Below are positions 36,822 through 45,093 of a DNA stretch of 64,000 nucleotides, piece by piece; position 1 is the stretch's first letter; the number at the start of each line of letters is the position of its first letter. The notes under the pieces are model-generated. The model ran no database searches, was not told where the DNA came from, and saw only the letters and a list, made by a program, of their open reading frames with translations. The translations under genes were made by a program, and so were the position numbers. Where the stretch lies: NCBI RefSeq assembly GCF_024721585.1, contig NZ_CP102629.1, positions 1,426,001 through 1,490,000 on the forward strand. The letters run 5' to 3'. The stretch is from Sphingomicrobium aestuariivivum (GTDB lineage Bacteria; Pseudomonadota; Alphaproteobacteria; Sphingomonadales; Sphingomonadaceae).

Positions 36822-37530
36822 GGGCGACCCCCTCGGCAACAGTGAAAGCGCCTTCCCAGATCGCCTTGCCGGTGATGGCCGCGGCAGCGCCCGCATCGCG
36901 CAGGGCATCAAGGTCGTCGAGGCTGGCGACGCCGCCCGAGGCCTGCACCGCCTTGTCGGGCCAGCTTTCGGCGAGCGTGCGATAGAGGTTGGTGTTGGGC
37001 CCCTGCATCATGCCGTCCTTGGCGATGTCAGTGACGAGCAGATGGCGGATGGCGGGGAACTGGCCGAGCACCTCGTCCAGCGCCTTGCCGCTATCCTCTG
37101 CCCAGCCGTGCTTGGCGACCATCGGCACGCCGTCACGCAAGTTGACGTCGAGCGCCAGCGTGATGCGCTCGGGGCCGAAATAGGCGAGCATGTCGGCAAA
37201 AGCCTGCGGCTCGTTGAGGGCGAGGCTCCCGACGACGACGCGCGCGACCCCCGCCTCGAACAGCGGCTTGGCGTGAGCGGTGCCGCGGATGCCTCCGGCG
37301 ACCTGAAGTGGCAGGATCGGGGCGAGCTCCATGAGGAGGTCGTGCTGGACGGGACTTTTCGCGCGCGTACCGTCGAGGTCGACGACATGCGCCATCTCCG
37401 CGCCCGCCTCGCGGAAGGCGGCGAGGGCGTCGGCGGGCGAGGGGTCATAGTCGGTGCGGGCGTCGAAATCGCCCTGCCGCAACCGCACGGGCTTGCGGTC
37501 CATGAGGTCGAGAGCGGGGAGCAGGATCAT
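36808..37530 (-). CDS. hisA: ProFAR isomerase
   Basis: A 240-residue TIM barrel catalysing the Amadori rearrangement of ProFAR to PRFAR. Motifs: [20 protein letters not shown] with catalytic D8, [35 protein letters not shown] with the second Asp, and [15 protein letters not shown]. The sequence reads like the enteric HisA group. Its ATG overlaps the hisH stop (ATGA). Confidence 0.96.
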   Translation of the reverse strand: MILLPALDLMDRKPVRLRQGDFDARTDYDPSPADALAAFREAGAEMAHVVDLDGTRAKSPVQHDLLMELAPILPLQVAGGIRGTAHAKPLFEAGVARVVVGSLALNEPQAFADMLAYFGPERITLALDVNLRDGVPMVAKHGWAEDSGKALDEVLGQFPAIRHLLVTDIAKDGMMQGPNTNLYRTLAESWPDKAVQASGGVASLDDLDALRDAGAAAAITGKAIWEGAFTVAEGVARARG

Positions 37531-38111
37531 GAGCGGAGAAACGCCTTCAGGAAGGCCGCGCCGGGGGCGGACGACCGTTCGGGATGGAATTGCGCGCCCC
37601 AATAGGGGCCGTGGCGGACGATGACTGGGAAGGTGCGGCCATAGGTGGCGCTGGCCCCATCCGCGTGTGTCGACGGACAGGCATAGCTGTGCGCGAAATA
37701 GACATGGTCGCCATTGGCAACCCCCAGACCTTCGCTCACGCCCTCCAGCCGCGTCCAGCCCATGTGTGGGACGGGGCGACCGGGCGCGGGCTTCAGTGAC
37801 GTCACCTTTCCAGGCAGGATGCCGAGCAGGGGGCGGGCGGTCTCTTCGGAGCCTTCGAACAGCAGCTGCATGCCGACACAGATGCCGAGCGTGGGCCGCG
37901 TGCGCTCGCGCAGAACGTTGGCGAGCCCCGCCATCTCGAGCTTTTCCATCGCATAGCCGGCGTGGCCGACACCCGGCAGGATGACGCGATCGGCACCGGC
38001 GATGACGTCGGGGTCGGCAGTGCGCAGCGGCTCGGCACCGGCGCGCTCGAAGCCGAGCCGGACCGATTCCACATTGCCATAGCCAAGGTCGATCAGGGCC
38101 AGCGCGGTCAC
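37527..38111 (-). CDS. hisH: Imidazole glycerol phosphate synthase, glutaminase subunit
   Basis: A 194-residue class I glutamine amidotransferase. Oxyanion strand: LPGVGHAGYAM. Nucleophile elbow: LGICVGMQLLFEGSE. Catalytic His and Glu: WGAQFHPERS. It feeds ammonia to HisF. The GTG at 38111 (MTALALIDLGYGNVESV) overlaps the hisC-hisB stop (GTGA). A longer reading into the preceding gene was rejected. Confidence 0.95.
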   Translation of the reverse strand: MTALALIDLGYGNVESVRLGFERAGAEPLRTADPDVIAGADRVILPGVGHAGYAMEKLEMAGLANVLRERTRPTLGICVGMQLLFEGSEETARPLLGILPGKVTSLKPAPGRPVPHMGWTRLEGVSEGLGVANGDHVYFAHSYACPSTHADGASATYGRTFPVIVRHGPYWGAQFHPERSSAPGAAFLKAFLRS

Positions 38112-39757
38112 AGCGACCCCTTGGTCGAGGGGATGCCCTTGCCGCTCGCGCCGGTAGCGAGGCCCTGGCGCAGCGCGCGACCGAAGGCCTTGAAGGCACC
38201 CTCGACCTTGTGGTGATCGTTCTCGCCCTCGACGCTGACATGGATCGCGGCGCGCATGCTGTCGGCAAGGCTGCGGAAGACGTGCGGCGTCATCTCGGTC
38301 GGGAATTCGCCGAGATGTTCGGTCGTAAAGCTGCCGTCGAACTTGGCATAGGGGCGCCCCGACAGGTCGACGAGAACCTCGGCGCGGGTTTCGTCCATCG
38401 GCAGCGCAAAGCCGAAGCGGCCGATGCCGGCACGGTCGCCGAGTGCCTTGTCGAGCGCGGCGCCGAGCGCGAGCGCTACATCCTCGATGCTGTGGTGCGG
38501 GTCGATATGCGTGTCGCCGGTGCATGCGAGCGTGAGCGAAAAGCCGCCGTGGCTCGCGACCTGGTCGAGCATATGATCGAAGAAGCCGATGCCGGTCGAG
38601 ATCTGCCGCTTGGGCTCGGGATCGTCGAGATCGACCGCAACCGCGATGCGCGTTTCGGCAGTATCGCGGGTGACGCTCGCCCGGCGGCGGCGCGGCGCCG
38701 CATCGGTAATGCCGAAGACGGCGAGCAAGGCGCGATTCTCGGCTTCGGTACCGATGGTGACGCGGACCCCGCCCGGTGCGGCATTGGGGCGGAAGCGGAC
38801 TTTGACGGCCGCCGCTTCGAGGCGTTGTGCAAGCCCTTCGGGATCGGCGACGGTTAGGAAAAGGAAATTGCCGCCCTCATAGAGCGCTTCCACCTCGTCG
38901 ACTCCACGCAAAAGCGCGGCAAGGCGCGCGCGCTCGGCGAGGAGGTCGGCGATGCGGGCCCTGTGGATCGGCATGCGCTCGGGCGCCAGCGCGCCCAATG
39001 CGGCGGCGATGGACGGACCGGGCAGCGGGTAGGGCGGCGACACGCGCGCGAGCCAGTCGATGACATTGGCATCGGCAATGGCGCAGCCGATGCGGGCGCC
39101 GGCAAGGCCATAGGCCTTAGACAGGGTACGCAGGACGACGAGATTGTCGACATTGCCGGCATCAGGGGCAAGGCTCGGCGCATCGGCAAATTCGCCATAG
39201 GCCTCGTCGGCGACGACCAGCGTGTCGGGGAGAGCGGCGGCGATATCGCGCACGGTCTCGACCGCGATCGGTGTGCCCGTGGGGTTGTTGGGGGTGCACA
39301 GGAACAGGAGCTTTGGCGCCGGCCCATCCTTGGCCGCCCTCAGCACTGCGCCCGCGTCGAAGGCGAAGTCCCCGTCCATGCGAACGCTGTCGACCTTCGC
39401 CCCCTGGATGCGGGCGAATTGCGCATAGGCCGAGAAGGTCGGCTCGACGACGAGGATACGATCCTCGCCCGGCCGCAGGAAAGCGCGGCAGAGAAGGTCG
39501 ATGGCGTCATCGCTGCCGCGCGTCACCCACAGGCGCTGGGGGAAAACGCCGTAAAGGCCCGCCATCCGCCGCCGCAGCGTATCGGGCTGGGGCTCGGGAT
39601 AGCGGTTGATGTCGCGGCCGCCCGCGAGCGGCTCATAGGGATTCTCGTTGGCATCGAGACGGATGGTGCCCGGGACCGGCGCACCGGCAAGGTCGGTGCG
39701 CGGCAGTTGGCGCAGGTCGCGGCGCGCGAGGCGGTCGCCGATGGGTTGCTCGCTCAC
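38108..39757 (-). CDS. hisC/hisB: HisC-HisB fusion: histidinol-phosphate aminotransferase joined to imidazoleglycerol-phosphate dehydratase
   Basis: One uninterrupted 549-residue reading frame. Residues 1 to about 350 are HisC: RLDANENPYEP, TPNNPTGTP, VVADEAYGEF, and the PLP lysine K214 in RTLSKAYGLAGARIG. After almost no linker, IGPD (HisB dehydratase) runs from about 357 to 549: RDTAETRIAVAVDLDDP, FFDHMLDQVASHGGF, metal sites DPHHSIED and ENDHHKVEG, ending ASGKGIPSTKG. The N-terminal phosphatase domain of enteric HisB is missing. No stop codon or start lies at the junction. Both active sites look intact. Neighbours overlap it by four bases on each side. Confidence 0.93.
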   Translation of the reverse strand: MSEQPIGDRLARRDLRQLPRTDLAGAPVPGTIRLDANENPYEPLAGGRDINRYPEPQPDTLRRRMAGLYGVFPQRLWVTRGSDDAIDLLCRAFLRPGEDRILVVEPTFSAYAQFARIQGAKVDSVRMDGDFAFDAGAVLRAAKDGPAPKLLFLCTPNNPTGTPIAVETVRDIAAALPDTLVVADEAYGEFADAPSLAPDAGNVDNLVVLRTLSKAYGLAGARIGCAIADANVIDWLARVSPPYPLPGPSIAAALGALAPERMPIHRARIADLLAERARLAALLRGVDEVEALYEGGNFLFLTVADPEGLAQRLEAAAVKVRFRPNAAPGGVRVTIGTEAENRALLAVFGITDAAPRRRRASVTRDTAETRIAVAVDLDDPEPKRQISTGIGFFDHMLDQVASHGGFSLTLACTGDTHIDPHHSIEDVALALGAALDKALGDRAGIGRFGFALPMDETRAEVLVDLSGRPYAKFDGSFTTEHLGEFPTEMTPHVFRSLADSMRAAIHVSVEGENDHHKVEGAFKAFGRALRQGLATGASGKGIPSTKGSL

Positions 39758-41052
39758 AGGGCGGGTTCCTTGATGGCGGCGCCGCGGATCTCGGCGGCGC
39801 GGGCATGGGCTTCGAGCCCCTCGAGCCGCGCGAGGGCGGCGGCGGGGGCGGCAAGGCGGCGGGCAGTGTCGGGGCTGATGCGCTGGATACTGATCGCCTT
39901 CAGGTAGGTGAGCGCGGTGACGCCGCCGGTGTAGCGCGCCGCGCCGTCGGTCGGCAGGACGTGGCTCGAACCGGCGAGATAGTCGCCGAAGCTCTCGGCA
40001 GCCCCTTCGCCGACGAAGACCGCGCCAGCGTCGGTGATGCGCGCGGCAAGGTCGGCGGCGACGTCATCGGCGAGCGCGATGCTGAGATGCTCGGGGGCAT
40101 AGGCGTTGGCGATCGTCACGGCTTGCGTGAGGTCGGCGCAGCGGATCGCCCGCACGGGGGCGAAGTCGCCGCCCATGTCGGCAGCCTGCCGGTCGACCTC
40201 GGCAAGCGCGGCGGCAATGGCGCCATCGCTGGTCGAGACGAGGAGGACCTGCGCATCGCGGTCATGCTCGGCCTGGCTCAGGAGGTCGGCGGCGACGCGC
40301 GCGGGATCGCTGGTTGCATCGGCGATGACGAGCAGTTCGCTGGGACCGGCGGGCAAGTCGATGCCGGGGCCGCCGGGCAGGCTCGACACCTGCCGCTTGG
40401 CGGCGGCGACCCACGCATTGCCGGGGCCGCAGATACGGTCGACGGGGGCGATGTCGCCGGCGCCGAAGGCGAGCGCGGCGATCGCCTGCGCGCCGCCCAC
40501 GGTCCAGATGCGCTCGACGCCGCAGATTTCGGCGGCCAGCGCGACGGCAGGGTCGAGACCGCCATCAGGGCGGGGCGGGGTGACCACGGTCAGCCACTCG
40601 ACACCGGCGACGCGCGCCGGGATGGCGAGCATCAGCAAGGTAGAGAAGAGCGGCGCCTTGCCGCCCGGGACATAGAGCCCGGCGCTGCCGAGCGGAGCCC
40701 ATCGTTTCTCGACGGTGAGGCCCGGCATGGTTTCGACGCTGACCGGCTGCGGCAGGGTCGCACGGTGGAAAGTCTCGATATTGTCGGCGGCGAGCCGGAT
40801 GGCCGCCAGCGCTTCGGCAGGAAGTTCGGTGCGGGCACGCTTTGCGTAAGGGGCGACCTCGAGCGCACCGGGCGCACTGCCGTCGATGCGGGTGGCGATG
40901 GCGCACAGCGCATCCCAGCCGCCATCGCGCACGTCGGCGATGATGTCGCGCACGGCGTCCTGCAGTGAGGCGTCCTCGCGCTGCTGCGGGCGGGCGAGCG
41001 CAGTCTTTCGTCCGGCATCGTCGAGGCCGGTCCAGTCGATCACGCCGGTCAT
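39754..41052 (-). CDS. hisD: Histidinol dehydrogenase
   Basis: A 432-residue zinc enzyme that oxidises histidinol to histidine. Motifs: GLYVPGGKAPLFSTLLM, WTVGGAQAIAALAFG, DRICGPGNAWVAAAKRQV, IDLPAGPSELLVIAD, zinc ligands in SQAEHDRDAQ and YAPEHLSI, and the GYLAGSSHVLPT-like segment DYLAGSSHVLPTDGAARYTGG. It overlaps hisG and hisC-hisB by four bases each. Confidence 0.97.
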   Translation of the reverse strand: MTGVIDWTGLDDAGRKTALARPQQREDASLQDAVRDIIADVRDGGWDALCAIATRIDGSAPGALEVAPYAKRARTELPAEALAAIRLAADNIETFHRATLPQPVSVETMPGLTVEKRWAPLGSAGLYVPGGKAPLFSTLLMLAIPARVAGVEWLTVVTPPRPDGGLDPAVALAAEICGVERIWTVGGAQAIAALAFGAGDIAPVDRICGPGNAWVAAAKRQVSSLPGGPGIDLPAGPSELLVIADATSDPARVAADLLSQAEHDRDAQVLLVSTSDGAIAAALAEVDRQAADMGGDFAPVRAIRCADLTQAVTIANAYAPEHLSIALADDVAADLAARITDAGAVFVGEGAAESFGDYLAGSSHVLPTDGAARYTGGVTALTYLKAISIQRISPDTARRLAAPAAALARLEGLEAHARAAEIRGAAIKEPAL

Positions 41053-41936
41053 AGCATCATCTTCTCGATGGGCATGACGAGGATGTCCCGCGCGCCGGCG
41101 GCTTTGAGCGCCTCGAGCGTCTCCCAGAAGACCGATTCGCGGGCCACGGCCTGGATGGCGACATGGCCTTCCATCCCGAGGAGCGGCATCACCGTTGGTG
41201 CCTCGGCGCCCGGCAGGATGCGCGTAATCTCGGGCAGCGCGCTTTCGGGCGCGTTGAGGACGATATATTTGCTCTCCGCCGTCGCGATGACGCCGAGCAT
41301 CCGGGTCTTCAGCGCATCGGCGCGGTCGACCTGCTCGTCGGCGAGCGTCGCACGGGTGCGGATCAGCACGCTTTCCGATTCGAGGATCGTATGCACGGGC
41401 TTGAGGCCGTTGGCTTCCAGCGTCTGGCCAGTGGAGACGAGGTCGCAGACATAATCGGCGATACCGAGACGCGGTGCGAGTTCGACCGCCCCGTGCATGG
41501 TCACCACTTCGGCGCTAATCCCCTCCTTCTCGAGGAAGGCGCGGGTCAGCAGCGGGTAGCTGGTGGCGATGCGCTTGCCTTCGAGGAGGCCGAGCGACCA
41601 GTCCTCGGCGACGGGGATGGCGACCTTGAGCGCGCAGCCGCCGAAGCCGAGCCGCGCCAGCACGTCAACATCCTCGTTGGCGGGATCGAGGCGATATTCC
41701 TCGAGCACGTTCAACCCGACGATGCCGAGGTCGCAGACGCCATCACCGACCAGCGTCGGGATGTCGTCGTCGCGCACCAGCATGAGGTCGAGCGGGAAAT
41801 TTGTCGCGCGGGCAGTGAGCTGGCCCTTGGCGCTGCGGATGCGGAGCCCCGCCTTGGACAAGAGGCCCTCGCCCGCGTCGGCGAGGCGGCCCGATTTCTG
41901 TACCGCCATGCGCAGGCGGGTCATGGTCGCGGTCAT
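41049..41936 (-). CDS. hisG: ATP phosphoribosyltransferase, long form
   Basis: A 295-residue HisG, the first enzyme of the pathway. Motifs: RMAVQKSGRLAD, MLVRDDDIPTLV, DLGIVGLNVLEE, KRIATSYPLLTRAFLEKEGI, VCDLVSTGQTLEANGL. The last 80 residues form the ACT-like regulatory domain of the long form (LLGMEGHVAIQAVARESVFWETLEALKAAGARDILVMPIEKM), so it should be feedback-inhibited by histidine without HisZ. Many alphaproteobacteria use the short HisG with HisZ, so this form is unexpected. Its start overlaps the regulator stop (ATGA). Confidence 0.97.
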   Translation of the reverse strand: MTATMTRLRMAVQKSGRLADAGEGLLSKAGLRIRSAKGQLTARATNFPLDLMLVRDDDIPTLVGDGVCDLGIVGLNVLEEYRLDPANEDVDVLARLGFGGCALKVAIPVAEDWSLGLLEGKRIATSYPLLTRAFLEKEGISAEVVTMHGAVELAPRLGIADYVCDLVSTGQTLEANGLKPVHTILESESVLIRTRATLADEQVDRADALKTRMLGVIATAESKYIVLNAPESALPEITRILPGAEAPTVMPLLGMEGHVAIQAVARESVFWETLEALKAAGARDILVMPIEKMML

Positions 41937-42265
41937 TGGTCGTCCTTTGTCGTCGCGGCCAGCGCGGCGCGATAGCCGCCCGCATCACCGCCTTTGAGGA
42001 AACGCGCGACGCGCGTGATGGTGGTCGTCGACACGCCGGTCAGGTCGTGGATCTGGCGGTAGGTGTAGCGCTCCTCGGCGAGGAGGCGCGCGACGTGCCA
42101 GCGCTCGGCCAATGCGCGGCGCTCGGCTGGCGTACAGAGGTCGTCGAGCAGCATGGCGACGGCCTGCGGATCGCTGAGACGTGCAAGCACCAGCGCGAGC
42201 TGAGCCTGCGCTTCGGCGCGCGATTCGCCTGCCGCGCTTTGATCGTTATCCCGGATTTCCACCAT
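41933..42265 (-). CDS. TrpR-like (YerC/YecD family) regulator at the head of the his operon
   Basis: A 110-residue TrpR-superfamily protein: MLLDDLCTPAERRALAERWHVARLL, then an HTH, YTYRQIHDLTGVSTTTITRVARFL. It is the first gene of the his operon and is coupled to hisG by an ATGA overlap. TrpR-family repressors of histidine genes have been proposed in xanthomonads, so a histidine-responsive autorepressor is the likely role; this is inference. An 18-bp palindrome sits just upstream of its start. The ATG at 42265 (MVEIRDND) fits the family better than an upstream extension. Confidence 0.85.
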   Translation of the reverse strand: MVEIRDNDQSAAGESRAEAQAQLALVLARLSDPQAVAMLLDDLCTPAERRALAERWHVARLLAEERYTYRQIHDLTGVSTTTITRVARFLKGGDAGGYRAALAATTKDDQ

Positions 42266-42271
42266 ATTCTT

Positions 42272-42289
42272 GTTCCAACGTGTTAAAAC
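42272..42289 (-). promoter_or_regulatory. Candidate operator for the his operon regulator
   Basis: GTTCCAAC-GT-GTTAAAAC is an 18-base palindrome of the form GTTnnAACnnGTTnnAAC, seven bases upstream of the regulator start. A possible promoter on the minus strand is TTGCAA (42321-42326) and TACATC 16 bases on, which would put the palindrome across the early transcript start. Binding is inferred from symmetry and position only. Confidence 0.5.
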
Positions 42290-42390
42290 GCTGGCATGGA
42301 TGTAGCGATGTTCGTCGTGATTGCAAGACCGTCCGCCTACCGACTTTTTGCCGCTTGACGCCGGCCGGAAAATGGGGCTCTCTCGCATGC

Positions 42391-42459
42391 ATGCGTAAGA
42401 CCGCACCCGTTCACAGCCTCAATGCCGCTGCCCTGCAGTGGTGGTGGCGCTCGTCCTGA
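42391..42459 (+). CDS. trpL: trp leader peptide with three consecutive Trp codons
   Basis: A 22-residue reading frame, MRKTAPVHSLNAAALQWWWRSS, ending in TGA. Three adjacent TGG codons near the end are the hallmark of a transcription-attenuation leader. It lies 35 bases before a Rho-independent terminator and 119 bases before aroF-trpEGD(CF)BA. In known systems, ribosome stalling at the Trp codons when charged tRNA-Trp is scarce favours an antiterminator. The RBS is weak (a G-rich stretch upstream). Confidence 0.88.
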   Translation: MRKTAPVHSLNAAALQWWWRSS

Positions 42460-42494
42460 CGGCGGCGCTGCGCTCACGATTGACGTGAACCCAC

Positions 42495-42518
42495 AGCCCG
42501 CCACCGAGCGGGCTTTTT
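42495..42518 (+). terminator. Attenuator terminator of the aroF-trp operon
   Basis: AGCCCGC and GCGGGCT pair as a 7-bp stem around CACCGA, followed by TTTT. A competing antiterminator is visible: GGCGGCGCTG at 42461-42470 can pair with CAGCCCGCC at 42494-42502 (two 4-bp helices with a small internal loop), which destroys the terminator stem. The Trp codons of the leader lie just before the first strand, the classic arrangement. Confidence 0.85.
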
Positions 42519-42577
42519 CATGACCTCGATCAGGTCCGCTCTCCTTCTCCCCCCTTCGAGAACAAGAGACCCGACCC

Positions 42578-43591
42578 ATGATCATCGTAATGAAACCCGA
42601 CGCCAGCCAGGACACCATCGACCGCCTCCTCGGGCGGATCGAGGAAAAGGGCCTGAAGCCGCTCCACATGCCGGGCGCCGAACGCGTCGTCCTTGGCGCG
42701 CTAGGTGACGAGCGCGTGCTGGCCGAACTGGCACTGGAGGCGGAACCCTCGGTCGAGAGCGTGAAGCCGATCCTCGCCCCCTACAAGCTGGCCGCGCGCG
42801 ACCTCCACCCGCACGACAGCCGCGTGAAGGTGGGTGACGTCGCGGTGGGCGGCGGCCGCTTCGCCCTGTTCGGCGGGCCCTGCGCGGTCGAGGGCGAGGA
42901 GCAGTTGCGCGCCTCGGCGAAGGCGGCGAAGGCGGGCGGAGCGCGGATCCTGCGCGGCGGTGCCTACAAGCCGCGCACCAGCCCTTACAGCTTCCAGGGC
43001 AAGGGCCCCGAGGGCCTGTCGTTGCTCCGCGAAGTGGGCGACGAGCTCGGCATGCCGGTCGTCACCGAGATGGTCGATGCGCGCGACCTCGACCTCTTTC
43101 TCGAGGCCGCCGACGCCATCCAGATCGGCACCCGCAACATGCAGAATTTCGAACTGCTGAAAGCGGTCGGCCAGTGCGGCAAGCCGGTGATCCTGAAGCG
43201 CGGCATGGCGGCGCGGATCGACGACCTGCTGATGGCGGCCGAATATGTGCTGGCCGGCGGCAACGAGGATGTCATCCTTTGCGAGCGCGGCATTCGCACC
43301 TTCGAGACGGCGACGCGCAACACGCTCGACCTCGCCGCCGTGCCGCTGCTCAAGGAGAAGACCCACCTCCCCGTCATCGTCGACCCGAGCCACGGCACGG
43401 GCAAGCGCAGCCTCGTCGCGCCGATGGCGCTGGCGGCCGCCGCGGCGGGCGCCGATGGCGTCATGGTCGAGGTCCATGTCGATCCCGCCACCGCCTTGTC
43501 CGACGGGCCGCAGTCCCTCTATCCCGAGCAGATGGAGGCGCTCGGCCACCAGTTGTCGCGGCTGCTCCACGCGCTGGGCCGCGAGCTGTGA
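42578..43591 (+). CDS. aroF: 3-deoxy-7-phosphoheptulonate synthase (DAHP synthase), class I-beta with N-terminal regulatory domain
   Basis: A 337-residue enzyme for the first step of the shikimate pathway. An N-terminal ferredoxin-like domain (1-70: MIIVMKPDASQDTIDRLLGRIEEKG) is followed by a KDO8P/DAHP synthase barrel: FGGPCAVEGEEQL, LRGGAYKPRTSPYSFQG, DAIQIGTRNMQNFELL, VILKRGM, CERGIRTFE and VDPSHGTGKRSLV with metal His. It is the first structural gene after the Trp attenuator, so its expression should follow tryptophan. The trpE start overlaps its stop (GTGA). Confidence 0.94.
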   Translation: MIIVMKPDASQDTIDRLLGRIEEKGLKPLHMPGAERVVLGALGDERVLAELALEAEPSVESVKPILAPYKLAARDLHPHDSRVKVGDVAVGGGRFALFGGPCAVEGEEQLRASAKAAKAGGARILRGGAYKPRTSPYSFQGKGPEGLSLLREVGDELGMPVVTEMVDARDLDLFLEAADAIQIGTRNMQNFELLKAVGQCGKPVILKRGMAARIDDLLMAAEYVLAGGNEDVILCERGIRTFETATRNTLDLAAVPLLKEKTHLPVIVDPSHGTGKRSLVAPMALAAAAAGADGVMVEVHVDPATALSDGPQSLYPEQMEALGHQLSRLLHALGREL

Positions 43592-45093
43592 GCCATCTCC
43601 GCCTCCTCTCGCGCCGCCTGCCCGGCGTGCACGATCCGGTGAGCCTGTTCGCCGCGCTCCATGCCGAAGGGCGTGCGCGGATGCTGTTCCGTCGCACCGG
43701 CGGGACGAGCGTCATCCTGTGCGACAGCGCGCTGGCGGTCGATGCCAAGGGGCGCGAGGCCGAGGTGCGGGTGGCGGGCGCACAGGGCGCCGCACTGCTC
43801 GATCCGCTGCTCGCGCCGCTCTCCGCACAGGTCGTGGAGCGCGACGGCGAATCGGCTCGGCTCGTCTTCGACGCGCCCGACGAAAAGGGCGATGAGGGCG
43901 AGCGCGGCCGACGGACTAGCCCGCTGCATCTCTTGCGCGCCGCCGCGGCACTCGGGGCGGACGAGGATGACGCCTACGGGCTCGCGCTGTTCACGCTCAT
44001 TGGCTTCGATCATGCCGACATGGTCGAGAGCATCGCGGTCGCCGCCCCCGAAGGCCCGCTGCCCGACCTCGTCGCACGTCTCGCCGAGACGCTGGTGGTC
44101 GTCGAGGCCTCGGGCGCTGCACGGGTGCTCGCCATCGCCGCCGTCACCGGTGAGCGCGGGGAAGATCACCGCCTGTCCTGCCTCGCGCAGGAGAAGCTCG
44201 GCAAGCTCGCCGCGCGGATCGAACAGGCACCGGTGCCGCCGCTTCGCGAAGCGGTCGCAGGCGCGCCGTCGGTCGATATGGATGACTTGGACTTCGCCGC
44301 CACGGTCGAGGCGTTGCAGGGCGAGATTGCCGCAGGCGAGATCTTCCAGGCGGTGCCGAGCCGCAGCTTCTCCCTCCCCTGTCCCGACGCCCTCGGTGCC
44401 TTCCGTCGCCTCGTCGCCGCCGACCCCTCGGCCTACCAGTTTTTCGCCGAAACCCGCCACGGCACGCTGTTCGGTGCCTCGCCCGAAAATGCCATCGCGC
44501 TCGAGCCCGGCGCGGACGGGGTTCGGCTGTCGGTCAGCCCGATCGCGGGCACCCGTCCGCGCGGCGCCAGCGCCGACGAGGACGACCGGCTCGAGGCCGA
44601 GCTCCGGCTCGATGGCAAGGAAGTGTCCGAGCATCTCATGCTGGTCGACCTTGCCCGCAATGACGTCGCCCGCATCGCGCGGCCCGGCACGCGGCGGGTG
44701 ACCAGCTTGATGCGGGTCGAACGCTTCGCCCGCGTCATGCACATCGTCTCGACCGTCGAGGGCCTGCTGCCGGAGGGTCGCGATGCGGTCGATGCCATCC
44801 GCGCCTGTCTCAACGTCGGCACCCTGTCGGGCGCGCCCAAGCTGCGCGCCATCGAGCTTGTCCGCCGTCACGAAGCGACGCAGCGCGGCTTCTATGGCGG
44901 CGCCATCGGCGTCCTTACCGGACGCGGCGCCTTCGACAGCGCGGTGGTGATCCGCTCGGCCTTCGTGACCGATGGCATCGCCCGCGTCCGCGCGGGCGCC
45001 GGCGTGGTCGCACATAGCGATCCGGCCGCCGAAGCCGCCGAAACGCGCGCCAAGGCAAGCGCGGTACTGGCCGCGCTGGGAGCGGCGGCATGA
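43588..45093 (+). CDS. trpE: Anthranilate synthase component I
   Basis: A 501-residue chorismate-using enzyme. Catalytic segments: IFQAVPSRSFSLP, LFGASPENAI, SPIAGTRPRGASADEDD, DGKEVSEHLMLVDLARNDVARIA, MHIVSTVEGLLPEG, TLSGAPKLRAIELV and GFYGGAIGVLTGRG. These read like the enterobacterial TrpE group. The LLES feedback motif that binds tryptophan in E. coli TrpE is not conserved; the aligned stretch is MLFRRTGG. It works with TrpG, which overlaps it by four bases. The start is the GTG at 43588. Confidence 0.95.
   Translation: MSHLRLLSRRLPGVHDPVSLFAALHAEGRARMLFRRTGGTSVILCDSALAVDAKGREAEVRVAGAQGAALLDPLLAPLSAQVVERDGESARLVFDAPDEKGDEGERGRRTSPLHLLRAAAALGADEDDAYGLALFTLIGFDHADMVESIAVAAPEGPLPDLVARLAETLVVVEASGAARVLAIAAVTGERGEDHRLSCLAQEKLGKLAARIEQAPVPPLREAVAGAPSVDMDDLDFAATVEALQGEIAAGEIFQAVPSRSFSLPCPDALGAFRRLVAADPSAYQFFAETRHGTLFGASPENAIALEPGADGVRLSVSPIAGTRPRGASADEDDRLEAELRLDGKEVSEHLMLVDLARNDVARIARPGTRRVTSLMRVERFARVMHIVSTVEGLLPEGRDAVDAIRACLNVGTLSGAPKLRAIELVRRHEATQRGFYGGAIGVLTGRGAFDSAVVIRSAFVTDGIARVRAGAGVVAHSDPAAEAAETRAKASAVLAALGAAA

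Noticed and set aside
42181-42390. Longer reading of the trp leader frame back to 42181
   Set aside because: It would run through the his regulator and promoter region; only the last 22 codons make sense as a leader.
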